Below, piece after piece: positions 36,033 through 44,701 of a DNA stretch of 64,000 nucleotides. Source of the DNA: CAYSZB01 sp964435475 (lineage in GTDB: Bacteria; Chloroflexota; Anaerolineae; Anaerolineales; Anaerolineaceae); contig CAYSZB010000003.1 of the NCBI GenBank assembly GCA_964435475.1, forward strand, positions 1-64,000, read 5' to 3'. Position numbers and translations under genes: made by a program. The notes under the pieces were generated by a model, which worked only from the letters and a program-made list of their open reading frames with translations, had not been told where the DNA came from and did not search any database. Position 1 is the stretch's first letter. Each line of letters begins with the position of its first letter.

Positions 36033-37619
36033 TTATCTGAAGATCAGGGGCAAAAATAGGTCATTCACAAGTTCATATTCATCAGCGCCAATGTCATAGG
36101 GGGTTGGACCAGAGCCGATCGGCCTTATGCCTATCGTATCGATATCATCACCAGGTCCTTCTCCTAAAGACAGGCGATCGATAGCAGCAGAGCCTCTTAA
36201 GACATGCAGATCGCCATCAGACATGTTGACAAATTTCGGGTCACCATCAAACGGATTGGTACCGACTGAGCCATCACTGGAATTGCCAAAGAAGAGGTTT
36301 GATTCGATCGTGGCGGTTACACCAGTGCCGAAATTATAGATCCCACCCTGACTGTGTGCAATGATGTTCTTTTTAATATATGGGTTGACATAGTCATTGA
36401 TGTTGATCGCATCCACACCGCCAGCTATTGAATTCTGGTAAATGTACACAAGTAATTGGTCAGGACTGATTCCTACCAGATAAATATTCTTTTGGTTCAC
36501 TCGCGAATCCCGAAGCGGACTGTTGTAGGTAATGAAGTTGTTGCGGACTATATGGGAGTCCCTGCCCTCGAGGTGGATCAAGGAATCAGCAATGTTACCA
36601 GTAAAAACATTGCGTTCGATGGTATTAAATGAACCACGGGATGGAGTCATAAAGCTGTGCAGGATGGTCCGACCGTAATTGCCTGAGATAAAGTTTTCTG
36701 CAAAGTAGAACGTGCTGCTGGACATCTCCAGGAAATAAACTGCCGCACCATCGATAGCGTTTTTCAGGTTGTTATTCTCAATAAAGGAATTACGATAGAT
36801 TTCAAGATGCCCTGTTTGATAGACAAGGATCGCACCTCCCCGACTGTAGTCAGATCCCGGTAAAGTATTCGCAGAAAAAACACACCCTGAGATGCCCCCT
36901 GTTGTTGGGACTGCTGCACCTTCGACATAAATAGCACCGCCCATGCCAATCCCTGTTTGCCCGGAGGTGTTTTCGGTAAAGAGGGAGTCGTATATGAATA
37001 ACTCATGCAGTTTATAAGCGTACAATGCACCGCCCATGGCAGTGCCCGCCCCGGTGGTATCCGAAGAAGCAACATTATGTTCAAAGGTGATATCTCCAAG
37101 GGTCAAGGACAGGATATCATATGCGAAAATACCACCACCGCATCCCAGGGCAGGGGCACCACCTTTTAAGGGACAATAGCTGGTATTAATCCCATGGGCA
37201 TCGCCGTTGCGGATCGTCAAACCGTTAAGATTGACATCCGTGTTTTCACCCTCGATGGTGATCACCCGGTGCATATTTTGTCCATCCAGGATACTCGGGG
37301 TAGTGGTGGGGGAACAATTGACATCACTTGCGCTGGTCCAGGTGCACCCGCCAAAAAGCGTAAATTGACCCTGGATATAAAGGACATGATGATCGCCAGA
37401 ATCTTCAGCGTAGTAATTGCCTGAGTGTACATAAACGAAGTCGCCTGGTTGAGCTTTCTTGACCGCATATTGCAGGCTGCAGGGGGCATCGATGGTACAG
37501 TCTTCCCCTGAACCTTCTGGTGATGCATAGTACTGGACCCCGCGAGTCGCCTTTGCACTGGATAGCGAAAGTAATAAGAGCAAGACCAAGATGCTCAACA
37601 GTACAAGAAGTTTCTTCAT
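36033..37619 (-). CDS. Secreted right-handed beta-helix protein, paralogue 1 of 6
   Basis: A 528-residue exported protein. The ATG at 37619 is chosen because GGAGG lies six bases before it and starts the signal peptide (MKKLLVLLSILVLLLLL; cleavage near residue 24). The mature N-terminus has CTIDAPCSLQYAVKKAQPGD and LFGGC, four cysteines conserved in all six paralogues. A right-handed parallel beta-helix follows, with GGGI/GGAL/GGAI and FxxN repeats as in Pmp-type proteins. It ends GADEYELVNDLFLPLIFR. No pectate-lyase active-site set was noticed, so a structural, adhesive or carbohydrate-binding surface role is the guess. Confidence 0.85.
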   Translation of the reverse strand: MKKLLVLLSILVLLLLLSLSSAKATRGVQYYASPEGSGEDCTIDAPCSLQYAVKKAQPGDFVYVHSGNYYAEDSGDHHVLYIQGQFTLFGGCTWTSASDVNCSPTTTPSILDGQNMHRVITIEGENTDVNLNGLTIRNGDAHGINTSYCPLKGGAPALGCGGGIFAYDILSLTLGDITFEHNVASSDTTGAGTAMGGALYAYKLHELFIYDSLFTENTSGQTGIGMGGAIYVEGAAVPTTGGISGCVFSANTLPGSDYSRGGAILVYQTGHLEIYRNSFIENNNLKNAIDGAAVYFLEMSSSTFYFAENFISGNYGRTILHSFMTPSRGSFNTIERNVFTGNIADSLIHLEGRDSHIVRNNFITYNSPLRDSRVNQKNIYLVGISPDQLLVYIYQNSIAGGVDAININDYVNPYIKKNIIAHSQGGIYNFGTGVTATIESNLFFGNSSDGSVGTNPFDGDPKFVNMSDGDLHVLRGSAAIDRLSLGEGPGDDIDTIGIRPIGSGPTPYDIGADEYELVNDLFLPLIFR

Positions 37620-37665
37620 GTTCACCTCCACAATTTCAATTACTGGCAATATGTAAAAACGTTCC

Positions 37666-37695
37666 AGGCAGGTATTTGGTTTGAACCACCTGCCT
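37666..37695 (-). terminator. Terminator overlapping the stop codon of beta-helix paralogue 2
   Basis: ACCTGCCT/AGGCAGGT arms (37666-37673 and 37688-37695) with a 14-base loop. Minus-strand T residues lie at 37655-37659, so it is moderate in strength. Confidence 0.5.
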
Positions 37696-39256
37696 AGCGG
37701 AATAATAAGGGCAGGAATGTCAGACTAACAAATTCATCCGCGCCAAGATCTGAAGCACCAAATGTACGAGGTTGATAATCGATATCATTAATGACATTGA
37801 GAGTTTCCAATGCCATGTTAATCGCAGCAGAATTGGAACTTATGTGGAAGTCGCCATGCGCTGGATCTACCAGGCGCGGATTATGCGTATCGATCAAAGC
37901 ATTGGTGCCTGTCCACCCGCCACCAAATGCCCAAAACAGGTTGCGGTCGATCTCTTCACCCACAGGCTCCGAGATATAGATCGCATCTTCATTAATAAAT
38001 GCAAAGATATTATTCTTTACAGTCATTGTTGAGACTTCACTTGCAGAAATCCCACGATCGAGTTTGGCAAAGGTGTTAAATTTAATATTAACTGAGGAAT
38101 TCAGGTTTGATAAAGATACAGCAGTATTCATTCCGCCCCTATCCGGATCGTCCTGCCGTAAGGTTTCAGCATGCCCGAAAAAATTATTTTGGATATTTGT
38201 CGGGTTATACCCTGTAATCTGAACCATATCCAGGGATGTGTTGTTCCAGAATTTATTATTTTCGATCTTATCCCAAGCCGTCGCGGTATCACGCGTTGAA
38301 GTGATCACACTGCTGCCCTGGTTACCCTCAAAATAGTTACCTGCCAACCCGAATTGCCCATTCATGCGGAAATATAATGCACTACCTTTTATTAACTTGG
38401 CCTCTTGAGAATTTCCAAGGGTGAATGCGTTCTGATAAACAAATAAATAGTAAGAGGAATTGAAGAATGCATGGCATCCCAGGCTGTCAGCATCTGTCAT
38501 GGTACAGTCGTTCTGATGGAAATCGTTGAATTCTATTTGACCATATTCAGAAATATCTTGAACGAAAAGTCCTCCACCAAATCCCAAGCCGTTAACCGAT
38601 GCAGTATTGTGAGCAATTTCATTGTAATCGAAGGTTAACGTATCGATATCTTCCAAATACACCCCACCGCCATATCCGGCAGTAAAAGGCGATAACGTGG
38701 CATCATTGCTTTTAATGTGGTTATTGCGCATTGTCAAGCTATCCAGGTTACTGGCATATAAACCTGCTCCACATCCTGATGTGGTGATCCCAACAGGGTT
38801 AAGATCGGTGGGGCAATCTGCAGTGTCGATCCCTTGGGCTTTCCCGTAAGAGATTGTCAGGTTGTAAAGTTGAACATTTTCAATGCCAGTTCCTTGTATG
38901 GTAATTCCCCGACGGGCATTATCACCATCAATCAAAGTGGAAGGAATAGTATCTGGAATGCAATTCCAAAATGGACCACTGCATCCACCATAAATTTGCA
39001 GGCTTTTATCGATGAACAGAACTTGATCGCCTGATGCAGCTGTATAATTTCCCACTTGAATATATATTGTGTCACCACTTGCAGCTGATTTGGCAGCATG
39101 CTGCAAAGAACATGGATCTTCGGGGGTACAGGCATCAGTATTTGTACCTGCCATGGAAACGTACCAACTCGCTTCTGCCTGGACTTTATTTCTGGGAACG
39201 CCAAGCAGGGTGAGCAGGAAAATAAAGGTGAAGAAAAAGTTAATTAGCCGTTTCAT
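37694..39256 (-). CDS. Secreted right-handed beta-helix protein, paralogue 2 of 6
   Basis: A 520-residue exported protein with a signal peptide (KRLINFFFTFIFLLTLLG). CTPEDPCSLQHAAKSAASGD and YGGCSG carry the shared cysteines, with LIDGDNARRGITIQG before the helix. GGGVYLEDIDTL and GGGLFVQDISE turns and several NxxxxN asparagine-ladder positions follow. It ends DLGADEFVSLTFLPLLFR. It is separated by 214 bases from paralogue 3 and by 74 bases and a hairpin from paralogue 1, so it is probably its own transcript. Same open question of ligand as the others. Confidence 0.85.
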   Translation of the reverse strand: MKRLINFFFTFIFLLTLLGVPRNKVQAEASWYVSMAGTNTDACTPEDPCSLQHAAKSAASGDTIYIQVGNYTAASGDQVLFIDKSLQIYGGCSGPFWNCIPDTIPSTLIDGDNARRGITIQGTGIENVQLYNLTISYGKAQGIDTADCPTDLNPVGITTSGCGAGLYASNLDSLTMRNNHIKSNDATLSPFTAGYGGGVYLEDIDTLTFDYNEIAHNTASVNGLGFGGGLFVQDISEYGQIEFNDFHQNDCTMTDADSLGCHAFFNSSYYLFVYQNAFTLGNSQEAKLIKGSALYFRMNGQFGLAGNYFEGNQGSSVITSTRDTATAWDKIENNKFWNNTSLDMVQITGYNPTNIQNNFFGHAETLRQDDPDRGGMNTAVSLSNLNSSVNIKFNTFAKLDRGISASEVSTMTVKNNIFAFINEDAIYISEPVGEEIDRNLFWAFGGGWTGTNALIDTHNPRLVDPAHGDFHISSNSAAINMALETLNVINDIDYQPRTFGASDLGADEFVSLTFLPLLFR

Positions 39257-39470
39257 TGTTTACCTCCAGTAAATGTGCTGAGATGCTTTGAATGACCTGT
39301 ATTGGTGCACTTTGCGGGTTCAAGTTATTCGTATTTTGAGTATATGAAGATAATATTCCTTTCTCACAGAAATATCAATAGGCGAATGGGGAATATTCTT
39401 AAAATCGCATACACCCTTGATCAATGATATGGCTGTCATTTATTGTGAAAGTCAAACTACATTTTATGCC

Positions 39471-41084
39471 TTATCTGAAAATCATGGGCAGGAAATAACT
39501 GTAATAACACTCATCCGCTCCAATATCCGGACCTGACCCAAATGGGCGCAACTGGAGGTCAATATCCCTGTCATAACGAAGGTCAAAAGCGGAATCAATT
39601 GCCCTGGAATTCGGTTGAAGATGGAAATCGCCATTATCCACATCCACGAAGTTAGGAAAATGATGGAGCAAGTTAGTCGTTGGAATGTCGCCGCCTGTGC
39701 CATTCATCGATTCAATGTTTGTAGTACCGGTGATACTAGGCGTTCCACCGCCGATGGTCGCATGAGAAAGCACAGCAGTATCTGTATAGGCAATAATGTT
39801 ATTGGTAATATACGCGTCAACAAAATCCCTGACATAGATTCCACGATCGAGCATGGCGATGGTATTGTGATACAACTCTGCATACATCCTATGTCCATAG
39901 ATATATCCATCAAGGAAAACACCAGTAAATGTTTTTTCATCTGTGTAGTCCGGACTATACCCGATAAAATTGTTACTTAGCCTTAAAAAGTCATGACCAC
40001 TGACAGAAATAGCATTAGCAGCATAATTGTTCCAGAATTTATTCTGGCTGATATGGTCATATGTTGAATTTTCTGACATATAGGCAAATAGAACTGAGTT
40101 GCCCCTGTTCATTGTAAAAGTGTTTCGATATGCAAGGAACATACCGGTGAGATCAGAATAGATAGCCCCTCCTTCTTTACCAGTTTTGGTGTTGATCGGG
40201 ATGTTGGAGTTGTTCATGTTAAATTTACTGTCAAGGATCTCGGCATAATTGGACTGGTTAATATGGATTGCACATCCTTCCCCGACATCATCTGTAAAAC
40301 TGCAATGATTGGAATCAAAAATGTTGTATTTGAACTCATTCCAATCGCTTTGGGTCAATATTGCCCCACCATACCCGCTGCCATCACCCACAGCTGTGTT
40401 GCCATAAAAAGTTGAGTTCGTCACTGTGAGGGGACCGCTGTTTTGAAAATGGATGGCACCGCCAGTCCCCTGGAGATCTGAAATGGCTGTGGTATTAAAA
40501 TATGCATAATTGCCCTGGAACCAGCAATTGTCAATGCTCAATGTCAGGGTCCCGTTGGATAATGCATGGATCCCTCCACCACATCCAACCGGATCACCAT
40601 TGCCATAATCATTGCAGTTTGACGTATTCGGATCTTCTGTTCCCAGACCATTGATGATCTTGAGGTTCCTGAATACAAAGGTCTCATTCCCAGAGGTCGA
40701 TATTTTAATGACTCGCCCATCACTTTGCCCATCCAGGATGGAATAACCATTGGCGACTGAACAAATGGCGGTGCCACTGGAAAAATTACAGCTACCGATG
40801 AGTTCAACGCTATCCCAAAGGATCACTACCTCACTGAAATTTTGATATGATGCAGAATAAGTTCCAGTTTTGATATAAATGATGGCATCATTAATGGTAT
40901 CTTGATTGGACGAGTAGACTGCACGCTCGAGAGAACATGGCTCCGAAATCGTACAAGCATCATCCCAAGTACCATCTGCTGCAGCATACAATACCAGGGT
41001 AACCGCTTGCACAGATTGCTGTGGGCTGGCTGATAGACCTGCCAGGCAGATCAGAATGAACATGCATGAGAATATTTTCTTCAT
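39471..41084 (-). CDS. Secreted right-handed beta-helix protein, paralogue 3 of 6
   Basis: A 537-residue exported protein with a clear signal peptide (KKIFSCMFILICLAGLSA). CTISEPCSLERAV and SCNFSSGTAIC match the shared cysteine frame, and SILDGQSDGRVIKI leads into the helix. GCGGGIHALSNGTL and GTGGAIHFQNSGPL turns are visible. It ends DIGADECYYSYFLPMIFR. It follows paralogue 4 with a gap of only 22 bases, so it is likely the last gene of a three-gene operon (paralogues 5, 4, 3). Confidence 0.85.
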   Translation of the reverse strand: MKKIFSCMFILICLAGLSASPQQSVQAVTLVLYAAADGTWDDACTISEPCSLERAVYSSNQDTINDAIIYIKTGTYSASYQNFSEVVILWDSVELIGSCNFSSGTAICSVANGYSILDGQSDGRVIKISTSGNETFVFRNLKIINGLGTEDPNTSNCNDYGNGDPVGCGGGIHALSNGTLTLSIDNCWFQGNYAYFNTTAISDLQGTGGAIHFQNSGPLTVTNSTFYGNTAVGDGSGYGGAILTQSDWNEFKYNIFDSNHCSFTDDVGEGCAIHINQSNYAEILDSKFNMNNSNIPINTKTGKEGGAIYSDLTGMFLAYRNTFTMNRGNSVLFAYMSENSTYDHISQNKFWNNYAANAISVSGHDFLRLSNNFIGYSPDYTDEKTFTGVFLDGYIYGHRMYAELYHNTIAMLDRGIYVRDFVDAYITNNIIAYTDTAVLSHATIGGGTPSITGTTNIESMNGTGGDIPTTNLLHHFPNFVDVDNGDFHLQPNSRAIDSAFDLRYDRDIDLQLRPFGSGPDIGADECYYSYFLPMIFR

Positions 41085-41106
41085 AGCTCCTCCAATGATT
41101 GTCTTC

Positions 41107-42756
41107 CTATTTGAAGAGAATTGGTATAAAGGTTTGCAGGATCAGTTCGTCTGCTCCCAAGTCGTAGGGAGTGGCACTCACACCGAAGGGGCGGGCTTGC
41201 ATGTCAATGTCCTCTGAAGGGACACCCAACCCGGAGGATGCCTTATCTGTTGCTGCTGAAGGGTAGGCAAGGTGAAAGTCACCCGTGGTGATATCCGCCA
41301 GGTTGGGATCGGCATAAACGGGCATGGACCCGGTGTCACCATTGGCGAAGTTGTCCCAATACAGGTTTCTTACGACGGAAGTCGCGGCTCCACCGAATAA
41401 AGCTATGTTACTGATATGGGCGAATATATTGTTGTAAGCCTCGACCAGGACCATATCATCGCTGGAAAACCCGATATCCAGGGCTGCAAAAGTGTTATTG
41501 AAGATCCAGGCAGAGGTGTTGTCAGTTGGACCACCACTGGTGATCAGGCGAATGCCTGTCTGACCACCTCCACGATCCTGAAAGTCCCTGATTGGGATAT
41601 TATGGCCAAAGAAGTTGTTGCGGATCATGACCCAATAGATACCTTCATAGTTCAGAAGGTAAAAAACATCATTATCCCAGAACTTGTTGCGTTCGAATAC
41701 ATCATCCGGGGTAGCGAAGTCATTCCATACCTCAACGGCTGAATAGCCGTAATTCCCAGTAAAAGTATTGGTCAGGAGCTTCAGCCCACCACTGTTATTG
41801 ACATAGATGGCACTGCCATGCAATGGCTGGGGCGTCGTTGGATTGTTGCTGTCTTCGAACTGGTTATAAGCGACAGCAGCCGTTGGGGTGTTGAGGATGA
41901 AAAGCCCACATCCCTTATCAGTTGTGGTGGTACCTGATTGTCCGCAATCATTTTCCAAAAAATGGTTGCCTTTGATCTCGATTTTGCCAACCCCGCCAGG
42001 GTTTCCGGCCAGGGCGATGGCACCACCATAGCCCCTACCAGCGACATATGCCTGGTTGGAATTGAACTCGTTGTTCCTGATGTGAATGTCGCTTACATCC
42101 TGCAGGTAAATTGCACCGCCGTACCCAACGCCAGGTGCGCCGGCAAGAGGTTGCTGAGCACCAGAGTTATCATAAAAGAAGCAATTTTCGATGGTCAAAG
42201 ATGCCAACTGGTTGGCATAAATGCCACCACCGCAGCCCACAGTTACACCAGTACCATCGCTGTAACACGGTAAATCATTGATGATCCCATCACCAATGCC
42301 CCGTACTATGTGCAGATTTCTTAGGGTCACAGAAGGGCGAAATGCCTTGCTGCCCTGGATGGTTATAACACGGGTAAAAGGCCAGACCGGATCATGGTGA
42401 GGGTCGCCATCAAAGATGGAACTGGTATACTGGTAACCCAATTCACACGTTGAATAATCTTCGTTGCAGCCCCCGATGATGGTCAGGCTTTTATCAATGT
42501 AAAGTACCTCATCATCGGTGCTGTCATGAACAACATAAGGTCCATATCTTAGGTAGATGGTATCGCCATTGCCTGCCAGGTCAACGGCATCCCAGAGAGA
42601 GCATTCGTTGCCAATGGTACAGTTATCTGCTCCAACCGGTCCAGCAGCAGCATACCAGGTGTCCGGGACAGCTTTTACTGGCAGGGGTTGAGAAGCAAGA
42701 ATTATCAGGATAAGAAAGGCTGCGATATTGAATAAGTAGCGTGATGACTTGATCAT
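41107..42756 (-). CDS. Secreted right-handed beta-helix protein, paralogue 4 of 6
   Basis: A 549-residue exported protein, the longest of the set. Signal peptide SSRYLFNIAAFLILIIL, then WYAAAGPVGADNCTIGNECSLWDAV with the shared cysteines, GGCNED and SIFDGDPHHDP. GCGGGIYANQLASLTI and GYGGAIYLQDVSDI are the beta-helix turns; HIRNNEFNSNQA shows the FxxN motif. It ends DLGADELILQTFIPILFK. It is 40 bases after paralogue 5 and 22 bases before paralogue 3. Confidence 0.85.
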   Translation of the reverse strand: MIKSSRYLFNIAAFLILIILASQPLPVKAVPDTWYAAAGPVGADNCTIGNECSLWDAVDLAGNGDTIYLRYGPYVVHDSTDDEVLYIDKSLTIIGGCNEDYSTCELGYQYTSSIFDGDPHHDPVWPFTRVITIQGSKAFRPSVTLRNLHIVRGIGDGIINDLPCYSDGTGVTVGCGGGIYANQLASLTIENCFFYDNSGAQQPLAGAPGVGYGGAIYLQDVSDIHIRNNEFNSNQAYVAGRGYGGAIALAGNPGGVGKIEIKGNHFLENDCGQSGTTTTDKGCGLFILNTPTAAVAYNQFEDSNNPTTPQPLHGSAIYVNNSGGLKLLTNTFTGNYGYSAVEVWNDFATPDDVFERNKFWDNDVFYLLNYEGIYWVMIRNNFFGHNIPIRDFQDRGGGQTGIRLITSGGPTDNTSAWIFNNTFAALDIGFSSDDMVLVEAYNNIFAHISNIALFGGAATSVVRNLYWDNFANGDTGSMPVYADPNLADITTGDFHLAYPSAATDKASSGLGVPSEDIDMQARPFGVSATPYDLGADELILQTFIPILFK

Positions 42757-42796
42757 TTATCCTCCAGAAACAAGTAGACTGAATCTCGTTAAGTAA

Positions 42797-44368
42797 TCAT
42801 TTAAACAGGATCGGCAGGTAGGTTTGTTTTATGAACTCGTCTGCACCCAGGTCATAAGGAGTAGCACCGACTCCAAAAGGACGTGCCTGGTTATCAATAT
42901 CATTGATCTCAGCAAATGAAAGTGTGTAAGTTCCCTGATTAATAGCTGCTGAATTGATTGCTATATGAAAATCGCCGTTCATTGGATCTGCCAGGAGTGG
43001 GTCTCCCCAAGCGGGATCGGTTCCTCCCATACTATCACCTGGGAAGGCATTATGAAACAGATTACGGATGATCTGTCCACTTGATACTCCGGTTATTGCA
43101 CTTCCGTATATTTCTGCAAAAATATTGTTCTGGATCGTGCCACCAGCTAAGGTATCGGTGATGACCCCGTAGTCCAATATCGCAAATGTATTAAAATATA
43201 TCGCTGCTGAACCTGACCCATTATCATTTTCGTACATGTAAATCCCCGTTTGCCCACCACTGCGGGTCTTGTCCCGGGTGGGGCTAGTTGGTTTTTGCCC
43301 GATCCAATTGTTCATGATGCGGGCACCAAAGTAACCGGTGTATTCGATGACATTTAATACCTGGTTGTCCAGAAATTTATTTCGCAACACTCTATCCAAT
43401 GGGGTTGGGTCGTATGAATCAACCATTAAGACGGATTTGCCGTTTTCGTTGGAAAATGTATTTTCAATAATGTCAGTGCCTGAGGTATAGCCCACAAAGA
43501 TCGATCCGCCTTCGTAGTTATAGGCTGGTCCCAGATTATTATTATTACTGAATAAATTCCCAACAATATCGAAATAATGACTACCTATGTATATCGCACA
43601 ACCCTGACTGCCAGGTCCGTTTAGAGGGCTGCAGTTATTTGAGTCAAACAGGTTGTTGCTGATAACAAGATCGTAACTTGGTGAGGAGGAGCCGGTGAAT
43701 ATTGCACCACCATACCCTATCCCATCATTAACTGCTGTGTTATCAAGAAACTGATTGTCACTGATATTAATGTGGTTTCCTCCAAAAACAGCCATGGCTC
43801 CTCCATGGCCTTCATATATTGCGCCAACGCCAACCTTCCTGGCAGCAAAATTCTGGTAAAACTTACATTCCGTGACATCCAGGGACTCGAATAATGTTGC
43901 ATTTAGTCCACCCCCAACCCCTTTCAACGTAGCTATTTCAGTAGCATTGCCATGTGCTATGTCAAAAAACCTTAACGAAACCGAGATATTATTACCAGCT
44001 GCTCCCGTGATGGTAATAACGCGCCGTTCCAGCTCACCATCCAATATGGATGAGGGGTTCTTAGCAGAGCAGGTCGCAGTCAGTCCTGAAAATGAGCAGC
44101 GTCCCACCAGGCTGAGATCCTTATTGATTAATAATACCTGAGCAGCCTTTGACGTGTAGGTTCCGGACTCAACATAAACCGTATCTCCTGACCCGGCAAT
44201 ATCCACAGCATGCTGCAAGGTACAGGGAGAAATAAGCGGGCAAGTTGGGTTGGTTGCCGAGCCGGTAGGAGAAGCATAATGATCGGTAAACGCTGAGACT
44301 GGTCGAACGGTATTTGAAATAGCCAGAATCATCATTCCCAAGGTCGCGATAATGATCAACTTTTTCAT
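42797..44368 (-). CDS. Secreted right-handed beta-helix protein, paralogue 5 of 6
   Basis: A 523-residue exported protein. AAGGAG stands six bases before the ATG. Signal peptide KKLIIIATLGMMILAIS, then CPLISPCTLQHAVDIAGSGD, VGRCSFSGLTATC, SILDGELERRVITI, and GVGGGLNATLFESLDV. GHGGAMAVFGGNHI and GYGGAIFTGSSS continue the repeated turns. It ends DLGADEFIKQTYLPILFK. It is probably the first gene of the operon with paralogues 4 and 3. A 333-base spacer separates it from paralogue 6. Confidence 0.85.
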   Translation of the reverse strand: MKKLIIIATLGMMILAISNTVRPVSAFTDHYASPTGSATNPTCPLISPCTLQHAVDIAGSGDTVYVESGTYTSKAAQVLLINKDLSLVGRCSFSGLTATCSAKNPSSILDGELERRVITITGAAGNNISVSLRFFDIAHGNATEIATLKGVGGGLNATLFESLDVTECKFYQNFAARKVGVGAIYEGHGGAMAVFGGNHINISDNQFLDNTAVNDGIGYGGAIFTGSSSPSYDLVISNNLFDSNNCSPLNGPGSQGCAIYIGSHYFDIVGNLFSNNNNLGPAYNYEGGSIFVGYTSGTDIIENTFSNENGKSVLMVDSYDPTPLDRVLRNKFLDNQVLNVIEYTGYFGARIMNNWIGQKPTSPTRDKTRSGGQTGIYMYENDNGSGSAAIYFNTFAILDYGVITDTLAGGTIQNNIFAEIYGSAITGVSSGQIIRNLFHNAFPGDSMGGTDPAWGDPLLADPMNGDFHIAINSAAINQGTYTLSFAEINDIDNQARPFGVGATPYDLGADEFIKQTYLPILFK

Positions 44369-44701
44369 GAGATTCTCCTTTGGTAGAAGAAAACAAAATT
44401 GTTGAATATAGATTACAAATGGTTGATGAAAGAACTCCCCTTATCCTTTGAACGGTGAAAAATCACAGAACATAATTGGGTAAAGGTATTGATACATTTA
44501 TATTAGCACTTAACATTTGGGATTTCAATAGCCAATATGTGAATTTCGGATTGATAAGTTTGTCTAATCAATATTATTATTTGAAGGTGAAGAGCTCATT
44601 TTTAGGAAGGGATAACCCTCATAATACAAAAATACTGGTTGTACAGGGATTCACAAGACACATTTCAAAATTTGTGACTGACTGATGGTTTATTAATGAA
44701 G
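44369..44701. other. AT-rich spacer between beta-helix paralogues 5 and 6
   Basis: 333 bases without a supported gene. It probably carries the promoter of the paralogue 5-4-3 operon. AT-rich -10-like hexamers occur on the minus strand near 44505, but none has a convincing -35. No repeat or RNA gene is seen. Confidence 0.5.
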